The notes under the pieces are model-generated. The model had not been told where the DNA came from. It ran no database searches and saw only the letters and a list, made by a program, of their open reading frames with translations. Below, piece after piece: positions 9,976 through 21,539 of a stretch of DNA of 64,000 nucleotides (position 1 is its first letter; each line of letters starts with the position of its first letter). Origin of the DNA: Channallabes apus (lineage: Eukaryota; Chordata; Actinopteri; Siluriformes; Clariidae); the NCBI GenBank assembly GCA_030522415.1, contig CM060107.1, positions 1,857,347 to 1,921,346 of the forward strand. The letters are read 5' to 3'. Both the position numbers and the translations under genes were made by a program.

Positions 9976-11608
9976 TTAACTGGAGATGGAAGGTCTTTCA
10001 AGTCACATGAAAATAAAAAGATGTTCTATTCTTACCTGATGCTCGTTTGGAAATATACTCCTCCCATATGACCTTCCATCTCTAGTTCTCTGTTCAGTTC
10101 TACAGATCAGTTCTCTGAAAGTGCAGCCTCTCAGGCACATTAACACTGTGTTCCCAACATTGATTGAAGTCATTGCATCAGAAACAATTTTTCACATTTT
10201 TTATGTTTGCCAGTTTCCAACAAAAAGCAGCAGTATTGTCAAAGAATGAACAGACAATGTTCCATTGTCCAGCCTCATACTGTAGGTGTGTTGTTTATAC
10301 TGCTAATCAATGTAAGTTTAAAGTTATATGCTGCTTTCTGGTTACATTTTTCTGATTGTACCTGTACAAAGTAAAAGGTTTATATGGTAAACAGCGTGTG
10401 TGATCAAGAAGATTTGAGTACTGATTCTGAACAAGTGTAACGTTCTGCTAGGTGTTGGACTGTGGGCATGATTTTGAGGCATAGACACAGAGGGGGATGA
10501 TGTATAAAACAAATCTTTAATAACAAAACCCAAAGAAAACATGAACAAAGGAAGTTGGCTTGAACTTGGAGCATGCTATAAACAAAAACAATAATCAACT
10601 AATACAGACAAGGGATTGCACAAACTAATATACAATACAGACATGGGATACAAACTGGACGAGACAAGACACTAAACAGACTAGATTGTGTTAAACAAGC
10701 TAAATATGTGTTAAACATCTATGGGGGCTGAGCTCCACTTAACTGAAAATCTTACAGTAGAAACGCCCCTGGGTCAGGACTCTATGTTGGCCACTACCTG
10801 TCTGACCATGTCGTCACATGCTCCCTAAACCACTTTCACAATTTGATCCTGATAAATTCTGGAATCATCATTTTGGAATATGCTCGTACCATCATGAAAG
10901 AAAAAGTCCCTTCAAAAGTCCCTGGTAATTCAGTTTATTCAGTCATCTGGTCTCATTTTTGTGCACATGACATTGCTTAACATCGACCTGACTAACTTAA
11001 GCAACCCCAGATCATAACACTACCTGAACCATATTAATGAGTGCAGGATTTATATTAATATTATTAGATTAATTATAATAATATTAGATTAATATCTACC
11101 AGTAGGCAATGAATTAAAAGATATTCTAATCAAGTGGGGACTGATAGCTTCCATTTCTTTGGATTGACACTTTTGGGTAGGGAAAAAGTGAATCTCCCCC
11201 AGTGGAAAAGACTCAGAACAATTGATGAACATGAATAAGCTATTTATTTTCAGGGCCTTATTCAGTCATTATAGCATTATAACACTTATCAATATATAAT
11301 TCTAAACATGTCTGTTGTCCAAAAAAAAAAGTTAGCTGCTATAAAATCCTGCCAAATTAGTAGACACTTAACTTGAACTCGTACTGTAAATCAGATCTTG
11401 CTGGGCAATAAACACAAACAGCCCAAAAAGTAAACATGCCAAAAACCTTAGCATGCAAAACACTGAATAGTTGCTTAAAATTGAGCTTTCAAACATTTTA
11501 CATAAAAAAATAAATAAAAGGTAATTGTCTGAACATAAACTGCAGTCCATTTTGCATTCCAAACAAACAAAAAAAAAAAACACTCTAAGCCTTCCAAGAT
11601 AAAAGCTC
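9976..11608. other. No gene seen; small inverted repeat and repeat-like tract
   Basis: An 18-bp inverted repeat with one mismatch (AACTGGAGATGGAAGGTC at about 9979 and its mirror at about 10069-10086) encloses some 74 bases. From about 10440 to 10830 the sequence looks like an unclassified interspersed repeat. The rest is AT-rich with no convincing frame. It is the 3' flank of the HECT gene. Confidence 0.45.
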
Positions 11609-11841
11609 TCAAGCCCTTCCACAACCTGGGGAGTTGCGTATAGCAAAATCCATACCAGATTTGAAATTAGCATATTCTACATGTATTGGAATGCGAAGAA
11701 TATTTTCACAAGTATTGGCCACTGGAAATCGTGAATAGGTGATGAACTCGAGGGACGGCTTTCGAGAGAAACCTAGTGCAGGAATGCGGTCACATCCAGT
11801 GAAGAAAACAAGAATTTCTTCCAGCGAGACATCTTTCTCAA
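11609..11841 (-). CDS. HECT-type E3 ligase, last exon (C-lobe)
   Basis: The exon starts after a strong acceptor (TTTTTCACAG on the minus strand) and ends at TGA 11611-11609. It encodes the end of a HECT domain: a VSLEEILVFFTGCDRIPALG segment, a PSLEF segment, then FPVANTCENILRIP with the catalytic cysteine that forms the thioester with ubiquitin, and a final FKSGMDFAIRN helix. The order and length match the C-lobe of fish G2E3-like HECT proteins. The presence of Cys and of an uninterrupted frame argues for a recently or still functional gene. Upstream exons are at 12566-about 12340 and 23380-23211, with transposons between them. The intron phase does not obviously fit the 12340 donor, so a further small exon or a decayed splice site is possible. 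Confidence 0.75.
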
Positions 11842-12339
11842 CTGTGAAAAACAGAATTGGAGCAACAAGATTAAATAATGATTACTTTTGCTGCTGAATT
11901 GAATTGTAGGGCACAGTATAACTAAAGTAATGAAAAAGTGATGCAAGACTGCCAACTTTAAGCCTGCAAATATCTGTCTTTTGGATACAGTGATATGACC
12001 TTGTGTAAAGTGTTAAATTTTTTTTAAGTTTAACAAAATTGACAATTTACAACCAAATCTACCATTACAAACCTATATTACTCAACCTACCTAGCATCAG
12101 ACAATAGGCAAACAGGGTTCTCAGCTGGTGAAGAGAGTGGAATGTTTATGTGAAGGAGGATAGGAATGTTAATATTTTTACCATGGTTTGGTGGACACGA
12201 ACAAGCGATCAAAATTACTGATCTTGACACATGTGCTGAATACACAAATAGGCAACTCCCCCCCCCCCCCCACAGCAGCATAACAGATGCGCACTTGAAA
12301 GTATAATAAAATTTGGATAGTAAAGAACACGTGTGAACT

Positions 12340-12566
12340 ATTTTATTTTTAAATTCTATACAGGGAACTTATATTCAGCATCCTGAAGATAGTCTTGCCA
12401 AAAAGCAAGGGTGTGGGACTCCTGTTGGAATCGATTACTCCCCCTTTCAGAATGAATTATTTGAAACAGACTCTCCTTTTCAGGCTTCATGAAGAGACAC
12501 ATAATTTGCAGAATGTATCTCTGGAGAGCATCTAAGACACCAAGAGCTTTTAAGCCATCACAAAAC
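12340..12566 (-). CDS. HECT-type E3 ligase, middle exon
   Basis: After the acceptor TATTTTTAG the exon opens with FCDGLKALGVLDALQRY and continues to GSNRFQQESHTLAFWQDYLQ, the pattern seen in the HECT region of fish G2E3-like proteins just before the C-lobe. Its first base completes the codon split by the donor at 23211 (E-R-F-C), so the join to the 23211 exon is in phase. The end is less clear: the frame runs to a TAG about 12355, and the only nearby GT dinucleotides give a phase that does not match the 11841 acceptor. This could be a mutated donor. Confidence 0.7.
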
Positions 12567-12689
12567 CTAAAAATAAATAAATAAATAATGTTTAAATGTC
12601 TGACATAAATATAATTATCATACATTTAAGGGATAGGGAGAATATAAAATAAAAATACATACATGTTATCAATTGAGTTACATTTCAGT

Positions 12690-14460
12690 GAATAAAATAA
12701 GTATTTGATCCCCTACCTACTAATAATTCTAGCTCTCACAGAATGGTTGTATGCTCATGTACACAAATCAATTTAAAAAAAGTGCTCCTAACAATAACTT
12801 GTGGGTATAAAAGCTTGAGAAGACAACTGTTGAAGTGATTTGCAACCAGAAAATAACCATCAAATTGCCTTGTTCTGGAGCTCCATGTAAGATTTCATCT
12901 GATGGAGTAAGGATGATCATGAGAAAAGTGAAGGATCAGTCCAGAAATACATAGGAGGAGCTTGTAGTATTGGTAAGAATACATCAAGATGGATTGAAAA
13001 CCTTTAGAACCTGCAAGGTCCCCCTCTCCCCAAGTATGCACATGTACAGGTCCATCTGAAGATTGCCAATGAACAGAAGAATTGTAAATAAATAATTCAA
13101 TTCAATTCAATTCAATTTTATTTATATAGCGCTTTTAACAATGGTCATTGTCTCAAAGCAGCTTCACAAAAATGAAAGAAAATTTACCAAAAAAAAAAAA
13201 TGAATAAAAATTATAATAATTTTAGAAAAGAAAATAATTGGAAGTGTGTGTGTGTGAGAAAAATGTGTAGATAATAATAATGAGACGAATTAATGAAATC
13301 TCTCTGATGAGCAAGCCAAGGGTGACGGCAACGGTGGCAAGGAAAAACTCCCTGAGATGGCATTAGGAAGAAACCTTGAGAGGAACCAGACTCAACAGGG
13401 AACCCATCCTCATCTGGGTGAAACAGATAGAAATGATATAACATTATGTGTGTTGTGCAGGTGAAAATTCAATATGACAGAAATTATTTAAATTGACATG
13501 AAGACCAGTTCAGCATAGGGACGAGTCAGTAGGTGCAGAGGGCAGATGAGGTCTGGATCACTGGAAGCACAGGAGCAGCATGTGTAGCTCCAACCATCAT
13601 AAAGCTGAATCCAGCTGGAGCTGGTCCTTCTCTGGATGCCTCAGGAACCTCGCAGGGTCGGCCTTTGTCTACTGAAGCTGGCAAAATCTCCCGATGCGTC
13701 GGGATGGGTAGAGAAATAGAGAACAGATGGGGAGAATTAGTGTAGTTGCCATTCGGTATAGGTGTACTGGAGTATGAGATTATGGGATGAGTTATGTGTA
13801 TGCCAGATTAAAGAACACTGTCTGGAAGGCTATTCCAAAGCTTTGGAGCTAAATATGAAAATGCCCTACCCCCTTTTGTAGATTTTGAAATTCTGGGAAC
13901 TACCAGAAGTCCGGAGCTTTGTGATCTTAAGGCGCGTGGTGGATTGTAGTGCATCAGAAGACTGGTTAGGTATGTGGGAGCTAAACCATTTAAGGCCTTG
14001 TATGTAAGTAATACTATTTTGTAATTTATTCTAAACTGAACAGGTAGTCAGTGCAGGGATGATAATATTGGGGTTATATGATCATATTTTCTGGATCTAG
14101 TGAGAACCCTGGCAGCTGCATTTTGGACTAACTGAAGCTTGTTTATTGAGGATGCAGGACAACCACCTAGTAATGCATTACAATAGTCCAGTCTGGAGGT
14201 CATGAATGCATGAACTAGCTTTTCTGCATCAGATACGGATAAGATGTTCCTAAGTTTAGCAATATTTTGAATATAAATTAAAAAAAAAGAATAATAAAAA
14301 AGTTCTCAGATGAGACCAAAATTGAGCTCTCTGGCACCAACTTTGGAGGAACAAAAAAATGCTGACTATGTCCCCAAGAACACCATCGCTACAGTCAAAC
14401 CCAGAGATGGAAGCATCATGCTTTGGGGCCAAGTTAGAGGGCATATTACAAAATCTGCAG
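12690..14460 (+). mobile_element. Old Tc1-like transposon split by an L2 fragment
   Basis: Segments 12690-13095 and about 14290-14460 are consecutive parts of one Tc1-like transposase region on the plus strand. The first has CTGCAAGGTCCCCCTCTCCC (compare the usual arrangement before the first catalytic Asp). The second has TCAGATGAGACCAAAATTGAGCTC and the PKNTIATVKPRDGS-like stretch. The L2 fragment 13098-14280 interrupts it. All frames are broken. Confidence 0.7.
13098..14280 (-). mobile_element. 5'-truncated L2-type LINE
   Basis: On the minus strand it encodes the final part of the reverse-transcriptase ORF (the [14 protein letters not shown] and [13 protein letters not shown] type segments, both decayed), then the 3' UTR. 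It ends in the conserved tail with AAAAGCGCTATATAAATAAA and an (AATTG)n run at 13098-13120. It is the reverse counterpart of 52090-53245. Confidence 0.85.
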
Positions 14461-16439
14461 GGGATCCACTGTACATCACCCTGTAAACAAACCAATTATA
14501 GTTTAGATAATCTAAGGAAAAACCCTTATTCAATCTTAAAATTAAATGTATCGTATAAAGTCCAAATTCTATATTTGTTTCTATGACGGCTAATTTATCA
14601 AATTAAATTTGTGTCCATACAATCTATTTAGCCATCTATCTCGCTCTCTCTTCTTTTTCTCTACACATTTTCCATCATCATAATATAAAAAATATATTAA
14701 TCACAATTGAATTTTTACTTACAGTTTTTCTCGATTGGTTTGGCTCATTTCTTGAAACCGAGATGACATTCTCAAAATAACATGGACAAATCTCCAAACC
14801 ATCTTGCAATTGTTCACAACAGAATGTAATTTCTCATTGGTTTTATCAAATTGCAAATGCTTTAGTACATGTCTCAAGTGACTCTGTGCTTTTTTTCAAA
14901 TGATTATGTACAAGTAGCTACAGTTAGCACAATGAGCCCACATTTAGCACATTTTCCAAATAAATAGATCTTGCTGATCTAAACTGATTAGTTCATTTTT
15001 CAGTGAAATGGTTACTCTCTCCAAAACATATCAGCATGGTTTCATTGTGTAAGTCATCATATGCACAACTGTCTGTTCAACTGTCAAAAGTAGTCAAGGA
15101 TATAATACCATAAAATAATTTCTTGGAACATTTGATAAATTTATGACAGTAATTGACAATCAATCAGGTGAAATTAGAACTAACGAAGGAGCAGTTTCCC
15201 ACATCTCAGATGACCAATCAAACAGTTTGTCTAGTTACCTGACAGGTGTTGTCTATGATTATGACTGCTGCCAAAAGTATATAGACAGAGCTTGGCCAGG
15301 GGCCAGTTTCATTTGCAGTGTGAACATGGAAGCACCTCGCCAAGTACAACAGCAACTTCCTGCTCAAGGAAGAGGAGGAAGAAGAAGAGGAGGAGTGAGA
15401 ATGCGTGGAGGTATAGGGGGAAGAGGCTGAGGAGCACGGAGGCACCATGATGTCCCAGATGAAATCCGGGCCACCCTTATTGACCACGTTATAAACCATC
15501 ACCTCACAATGGCAGAGGCAGGTCGCCGAGTGCAGCCTAATGTGCCTCGGTCTGTCTCCTCCATCATCCAAACCTTTCGCAGGGAAAACAGGTACAGAAC
15601 TATTCTATTGAACTATTCAGTGTTGGTGTGTGTAGGCCTAGAGTACTGTAATATCTTCATGTGATGTTATATGATACTATAAAAATGACAAAGAAAAAAA
15701 TGGAGAAAATACTGTGAATAGTATTCCATTCACTGTGCAGTGCATCACACTTTTAGTACCATAAAACAGCAGTACAGTTACATTGGTAACTCATTTTGTA
15801 ACAAATTTACAGTGTTGACCTTTGACTTGTATGTCTAGGATTGGACGACAGCCTCAAGTGGGTGGCAGAAGAAAACTTCTAAATGAACAACAAGAACGAG
15901 AAATATGCAACATGGTCATTGCAAATAATGCCATCACACTGAGACAGATTCGTAATGCAATCCTTCTAGACAATGTAATGTTCCACAATATAAACTCTAT
16001 CAGCATCTCCACAATAGACCGGGTATTGAAGAAACATCAGATGACCATGAAACAGATTTACAGGGTACCATTTGAGAGAAACTCTGACAGAGTGAAAGAG
16101 CTGCGGTACCAGTATGTGCATGTAAGTCAACTACTGGTTGTCTATCATTGTAACACTATTACAGTAAGACATGGTTACCACTTTTTTTTTGTTTTGCTTT
16201 ATCCTTTTTACCTTCAGAATCCAGCTTTGTGTGACTAGAGCATTTTGCCTAGAAATTGTCTACAGTTTTTCACTCCCTCTTTTTCCAGTACTTTAGATCC
16301 TCCCTGCAGTATCTGTCTCTACTTGACTGATTAGATTTATTTTTATTCTATTGTAGAGAATAATGGCATTAGTGTCATGCACACTCAATCTGCGCCCGGC
16401 ACTAGGACCCGGAAGTAAGGCGGGCGCCAAACCAGGAAG

Positions 16440-16447
16440 TATAAAAG
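16440..16447 (+). promoter_or_regulatory. TATA box of Gypsy copy 2 LTR
   Basis: TATAAAAG, 31 bp before the 11-base block 16471-16481 that pairs with the primer site. This is the normal distance from a TATA box to a transcription start. The 3' LTR has the same sequence. Confidence 0.7.
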
Positions 16448-16470
16448 AGGTAAACAAACGATGGCTTACC

Positions 16471-16481
16471 ACTCAGTCATT
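16471..16481 (+). promoter_or_regulatory. Putative transcript 5' end that acts as self-primer
   Basis: ACTCAGTCATT is the exact reverse complement of AATGACTGAGT at 16747-16757. This matches the known Tf1 mechanism in which the first 11 bases of the mRNA fold back to prime reverse transcription. Confidence 0.65.
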
Positions 16482-16746
16482 GAGTTCGCCCGATGCCATT
16501 TCGGAATCGTTCGTCAAACTGTGAGTACTCACTTTCTTGGTTTTGTTTCCTGTTTGAGTGTGTGTTTATAGGACGCGGGTTTGATTTGTGTCTTTCCCTT
16601 GCTCTTTCTATCGTGAGAGTCCTTAGACTAAATAGCGTGATTATCCTGCCTACTCGTGCACTTCCGCGTTTGGGTTTACCATTCACGCAACAAAGGGCTA
16701 ACCGCTAAGCTACGTCTTCTGCTCATCTCCGGTTAGTTCGTGACAG

Positions 16747-16757
16747 AATGACTGAGT
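16747..16757 (+). promoter_or_regulatory. Primer-binding site overlapping gag start
   Basis: AATGACTGAGT starts one base after the LTR-adjacent G and contains the gag ATG (16748-16750). It pairs over 11 of 11 bases with the LTR block 16471-16481. I recognise no match to a tRNA 3' end at this place. Confidence 0.65.
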
Positions 16758-17827
16758 CCGCAGTTAACCCAGCGGATTACGCTCACCTCTGCGACGTGGT
16801 AGATGGACACGTTCGTTTGATTGATAGGCTGAACGCCGAGATCGCGACTCTCCGCAGTAGCGTCCAAGACCTTGCGGCCTTGCGGCGCGAGGTGGCGGAG
16901 CTGCGGTGCGAGGTCGCGGATCTTCGGCGCGAAGCTGTCAGTCCTCCGGATGGTCTATCTCCCGTCGCGGTTGCTGCCGTGCCGCCATCTTCACCTTCAC
17001 CTGATGTATTTTTATCACTACCGGACAAATGGGATGGCACAGATGGGAGATGTAGCGTTTTTCTAACCGCACTGGATCTTGTGTTTGAGTTTAATTCCAC
17101 CAGATACTCCACAGACCGACTGCGCATCGCTCTCCTCGTCTCATTGCTATCCGGGCAGGCAGCTGAGTGGGCCACGGCGGTTCTTCACTCCGATTCAGAC
17201 ACGGCACATTCCTATAATGAATTTACCAAACAACTGAGACTCACCTTTGAACATCCAGCAGGTGAGGTGGAGACCGACACCAGATTATACCATCTGCGGC
17301 AGGCAGGTTCGTCCGTGAGCCGTTACACGGCGGAGTTCCGTACTCTCGCCGTCCAAACCACCTGGGGTGACACCGCTCTCCGGACAACCTACTACGAGGG
17401 ACTGGCGTCATATATTAAAGACGAGCTCGTGGGACGAGAGCTACCTGCGACGCTGGAGGGTCTCGTTCAGCTAGCTCTCCGGATCGACCAACACCGAATC
17501 TCTCGTCCTAAACCAGCCCCACGAAACCTGACACCTGCCGTTTCATCATCTCCATATACCACATCACGACCATCCACCACCCCCTCTCACGTTCCCGCAC
17601 CTGAAGCACGACCCACATTCAACTCCACCGTCTCTGGTGCTGTCGGTTCTCCACCACCCGCCGTGGTTAACACGGGAGCCGGGGAACCCATGCAATTAGG
17701 GCGCGCCTCCTTGACCGCTGCAGAACGGGAGCGACGATTTAAGGAGGGGCTCTGCGCGTACTGTGGGTCCAGCGCACATCACCGAGCCATCTGCCCCCGT
17801 CGTCCGGAAAACGCTCAGACCCGGTGA
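16748..17827 (+). CDS. Gypsy Gag polyprotein, copy 2
   Basis: Intact 359-codon frame, the same length as in copy 1. An N-terminal coiled coil (roughly residues 25-65) is followed by the capsid-like region (PDKWDGTDGRC, ALLVSLLSGQAAEWA), a Pro/Ser/Thr-rich linker, and one CCHC knuckle (CAYCGSSAHHRAIC) close to the end. It forms the particle and packages the RNA in this family. Its ATG lies within the primer-binding site, so the 5' sequence is constrained both as coding and as primer target. The last bases overlap pol in the -1 frame, with GGAAAAC at 17806-17812 as a possible slip site. Confidence 0.92.
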   Translation: MTESAVNPADYAHLCDVVDGHVRLIDRLNAEIATLRSSVQDLAALRREVAELRCEVADLRREAVSPPDGLSPVAVAAVPPSSPSPDVFLSLPDKWDGTDGRCSVFLTALDLVFEFNSTRYSTDRLRIALLVSLLSGQAAEWATAVLHSDSDTAHSYNEFTKQLRLTFEHPAGEVETDTRLYHLRQAGSSVSRYTAEFRTLAVQTTWGDTALRTTYYEGLASYIKDELVGRELPATLEGLVQLALRIDQHRISRPKPAPRNLTPAVSSSPYTTSRPSTTPSHVPAPEARPTFNSTVSGAVGSPPPAVVNTGAGEPMQLGRASLTAAERERRFKEGLCAYCGSSAHHRAICPRRPENAQTR

Positions 17828-20800
17828 GGAACGAGGGCAACTCACCGGGTCATTTCCAACTCTCCTCAGTCACCACCCCGACCTCCCGTCTCGCGGTCCA
17901 AGTAAGTCTCCAGTTTGGCCACAAACGAGTCAGAAGTGCTGCATTTATCGATTCCGGTGCCGCAGGGAACTTCATTGACTCTACCTATGCCAAAGAATTG
18001 GGGATAAAACTCGAGGCGTTATCCCAGCCGGTTCGGATCACATCTGTTGACGGTCGGCCCTTAGCCTCCAGCCCCATCACCTCTCAGACCCAGCCCATCA
18101 CTCTAATCATCAACAACCATCAGGAACGGATCCAGCTTCATCTCACCTCCATCACATCACCACCCATCATTCTCGGGTACCCATGGCTGCTTCAGCATGA
18201 CCCCCTCATCTCCTGGGCCCAGAACCGGATCCTTCAGTGGGGGCCGACCTGCTCCGAGCTCTGCCTACAAGCACCGGCTGGGACGTGCTCTAGGGAGTCC
18301 GAGGCCCCCGACGTCGACACCAACGCCATTCCTGCCATGTACCGGGACCTGGCTGAAGTGTTTTGCAGAAAACGAGCCACGCACCTTCCACCCCATCGCC
18401 CCTATGACCTGGCGATTGACCTCCAGCCGGGCTCGGTGCCCCCCCGCGGCCATCTCTACTCCCTCTCCAACACCGAGACGCAGGCGATGGAGGAGTATGT
18501 ATCAAACGCTCTCCGCCAAGGCACCATCAGGCCCTCCTCATCGCCCGCCGCCGCGGGGTTCTTCTTTGTGAAGAAAAAAGGAGATGAACTTCGTCCATGT
18601 GTCGACTATCGGGGGCTGAATAACATCACCATCAAAAACCGACACCCACTGCCTCTTACCAACTCTGCCCTGGACGCCCTCTCCGGTGCCACCATTTTCA
18701 CAAAGTTGGACCTTCGGAGCGCCTACAACTTGGTGCGCATCAGAGAGGGCGATGAGTGGAAGACGGCCTTCATTACACCCACGGGACACTATGAAAGTCT
18801 GGTAATACCATTTGGACTTTGCAATGCACCCGCCGCCTTCCAGCACCTCATCAATGACATTCTCAGGGACATGCTAGGGCGGTGGGTCTTTGCATATCTG
18901 GATGACATACTAATTTACTCACGAACTGTTGATGAACACATCCAGCATGTCAGAGCAGTTCTAAAGAGATTACACACCCATCAATTGTACTGTAAGTTGG
19001 AAAAGTGCGCTTTTCACGAGCGCTCCACCACGTTCCTGGGTTTTGTCATCTCGCCCCAGGGTGTGGCCATGGACCCGCAGAAACTCGAAGTTGTGCGTCA
19101 TTGGCCCCTACCCAAGACCCTCAAGCAACTTCAACGGTTTCTCGGGTTTGCGAACTTCTATCGTCGCTTTATCCGGGACTACAGTACGTTTGCCGCCCCC
19201 CTAACTGCTCTGACCCGACCCTCATCATCCCCTTTCACTCTCAACACCGTCGCCATCTCAGCTTTCCAGAGACTCTGTCAACGCTTCACCACCGCTCCAA
19301 TTCTTCTCCATCCAGACGCAAGCAAACCATTCGTTGTGGAGGTGGATGCCTCAGATGTGGGCGCTGGGGCTGTTCTCTCCCAGCGAGGTCCAGATCAGAA
19401 ACTACACCCCTGTAGTTTCTTCTCCAAAAAATTTGATGCCACTCAGCAGCGATACGGGGTAGGGGACCGCGAGCTGCTGGCCATAAAGTGGGCTTTGGAG
19501 GAATGGCGTCACTGGCTCCAGGGCGCCAGGGAGCCATTCATTATCTGGACCGACCATCAAAACCTCATCACCATCCGAGTCTAAAACAGCTCAATCCCAG
19601 GCAGGCGCGATGGGCACTATTCTTTGAACAGTACAACTTCCATCTGTCCTACCGCCCGGGGTCTAAGAACACCAAGGCCGACGCCCTCTCCCGACAGTAT
19701 GAAGAAGACGTCACCCGGGCGGAACCCGCGCCTGTCCTCCCACCATCCAAAATCATTGCACCTATCCACTGGGATTTGGAGACCAGGGTCCGCCAGGCAC
19801 AGGCAATGGAGAACGAACCGGCAGGTGCGCCGCCTGGACGTCTCTACGTGCCCCTAACGATGAGAACTGAAGTGATGCAATGGGGCCACACCTCACCCAT
19901 CTCCGGACACCCAGGCACCCGACGCTCCCTACAATTCATCAAGCGAGCCTTCTGGTGGCCCTCCATGGCCCGGGACATCGGCGAGTTCGTCCAGGCGTGC
20001 CCAGTGTGCGCCAGGGCTAAAGACACCAATCAGCCGACCCCGGGGGAACTCCAACCACTCCCTATTCCCCGTCGGCCCTGGTCGCACATTGCCATCGATT
20101 TCATCACGGGCCTGCCGGATTCAGAAGGAAAGACTACCATATTGACCATCATCGACCGTTTCTCCAAAGCCGTGCACCTGGTGGCCCTATCCGGACTCCC
20201 GTCAGCCAAGGACACCGCGGAGCTGATATTAGAGCACGTAGTCCGCCTGCATGGGTTCCCCAAAGACATCGTCTCGGACAGAGGGCCCCAGTTCACTGGC
20301 CGGTTCTGGAAGGCCTTCTGCCGTCTGATCAATTCCACCTGCAGCCTATCTTCTGGGTACCATCCCCAGACCAATGGTCAGACGGAGCGGGCCAACCAAC
20401 AACTGGAGCGCTATTTGAGATGCTTCGTTGCCGATCGCCAGCGCTCCTGGGCTCGCTACCTCTTATGGGCTGAGTTGTCTCACAACCTTCACGTCTCCTC
20501 TGCCACCAATCTCAGTCCGTTCGAGGTATGCCACGGTTTCCAACCTCCGATGTTCGAACACCAAGAACCGGAGGTTGACGTACCTTCAGCCCAATAGTTG
20601 GTCCGCAGGTGTCGGCGGCTCTGGACCCAAGCCAACCAAGCCATCCAACAAGCCAACACCCGCTATGCTGCTCAACATCGCCGCCGACACCCCCCGGGAC
20701 GTTTGTATAACGTAGGTGACAAGGTCTGGCTATCTACAAAGAATCTTCATTTACACACAGAGTCAAAGAAGCTATCACCCAGGTTCATCGGACCATATCG

Positions 20801-21212
20801 CATCCACCTCAGAATCAACCCTGTCACCTACCGGCTCCAGCTGCCTGCGGCGCTCCGAATTCACCCGGTATTTCACACTTCACAGCTCAAACCCTTCACT
20901 ACATCACCTATGGTTCCACCCACCCCCCCTGCTCCTCCTCCCCGAATCATCGACGGTGGTCCTGCCTATACCGTACGCAGGATCCTGGATTCGCGACCTC
21001 GGGGCAGAGGCATCCAATATCTAGTCGACTGGGAGGGTTATGGCCCCGAGGAGCGATCCTGGATTCCGGCCCGGTTCATCCTCGACCCCGAACTCATCAG
21101 AGACTACCGTCATAGGGTATCCTCCACCCCAGGACCGTCTGGAGCCGGTCCTGGACAGGGGGGTACTGTCATGCACACTCAATCTGCGCCCGGCACTAGG
21201 ACCCGGAAGTAA
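17824..21212 (+). pseudogene. Gypsy Pol polyprotein, copy 2, two lesions
   Basis: Domains in order: protease (FIDSGAAGNFID, about 17945), reverse transcriptase (YLDDILIYS, about 18895), RNase H (about 19330-19580), integrase with HHCC zinc region (about 19890-20020) and core with the Asp of IAIDFITGLP, the Asp of DIVSDRGPQF and the Glu of NGQTERANQQ. A C-terminal chromodomain follows (about 20960-21110), with [17 protein letters not shown], which in chromoviruses steers integration to certain chromatin. Only two lesions are seen: a one-base loss near 19577 that ends the first frame at 19584, and a TAG at 20595-20597 in place of a CAG. The stop codon at the end lies in the 3' LTR (21210-21212). 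Confidence 0.9.
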
Positions 21213-21539
21213 GGCGGGCGCCAAACCAGGAAGTATAAAAGAGGTAAACAAACGATGGCTTACCACTCAGTCATTGAGTTCGCCCGATGCCATTTCGGAA
21301 TCGTTCGTCAAACTGTGAGTACTCACTTTCTTGGTTTTGTTTCCTGTTTGAGTGTGTGTTTATAGGACGCGGGTTTGATTTGTGTCTTTCCCTTGCTCTT
21401 TCTATCGTGAGAGTCCTTAGACTAAATAGCGTGATTATCCTGCCTACTCGTGCACTTCCGTGTTTGGGTTTACCATTCACGCAACAAAGGGCTAACCGCT
21501 AAGCTACGTCTTCTGCTCATCTCCGGTTAGTTCGTGACA
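21167..21539 (+). repeat. 3' LTR of Gypsy copy 2
   Basis: 373 bp, identical to the 5' LTR except for one C-to-T difference, and followed by the target duplication ATTAG. The polypurine tract stands directly before it. Confidence 0.95.

Larger units (their letters stand above)
16373..16745 (+). repeat. 5' LTR of Gypsy copy 2
   Basis: It runs from TGTCATGCAC to GTTCGTGACA. The TATA box is at 16440-16447, and the inferred transcript start is near 16471. Confidence 0.95.
16373..21539 (+). mobile_element. Gypsy (Tf1/sushi-like chromovirus) retrotransposon, copy 2, complete
   Basis: Two 373-bp LTRs differ at a single base (C in the 5' LTR, T in the 3' LTR, within CTTCCG[C/T]GTTTGGG). A perfect 5-bp target duplication, ATTAG, lies at 16368-16372 and 21540-21544. 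Between them are gag, pol with chromodomain, a polypurine tract (GGACAGGGGGG, about 21153-21163) and a primer site overlapping the gag start. The near-identical LTRs point to a recent insertion. Confidence 0.96.

Noticed and set aside
15143..15325. An earlier start for the IS630-like transposase at 15143
   Set aside because: The upstream part shows no conserved pattern. ATG 15326 (MEAPRQ) fits the basic Gly/Arg-rich head better.
5079..21539. Envelope gene in the Gypsy elements
   Set aside because: Nothing lies between the chromodomain and the polypurine tract. They are retrotransposons without env.
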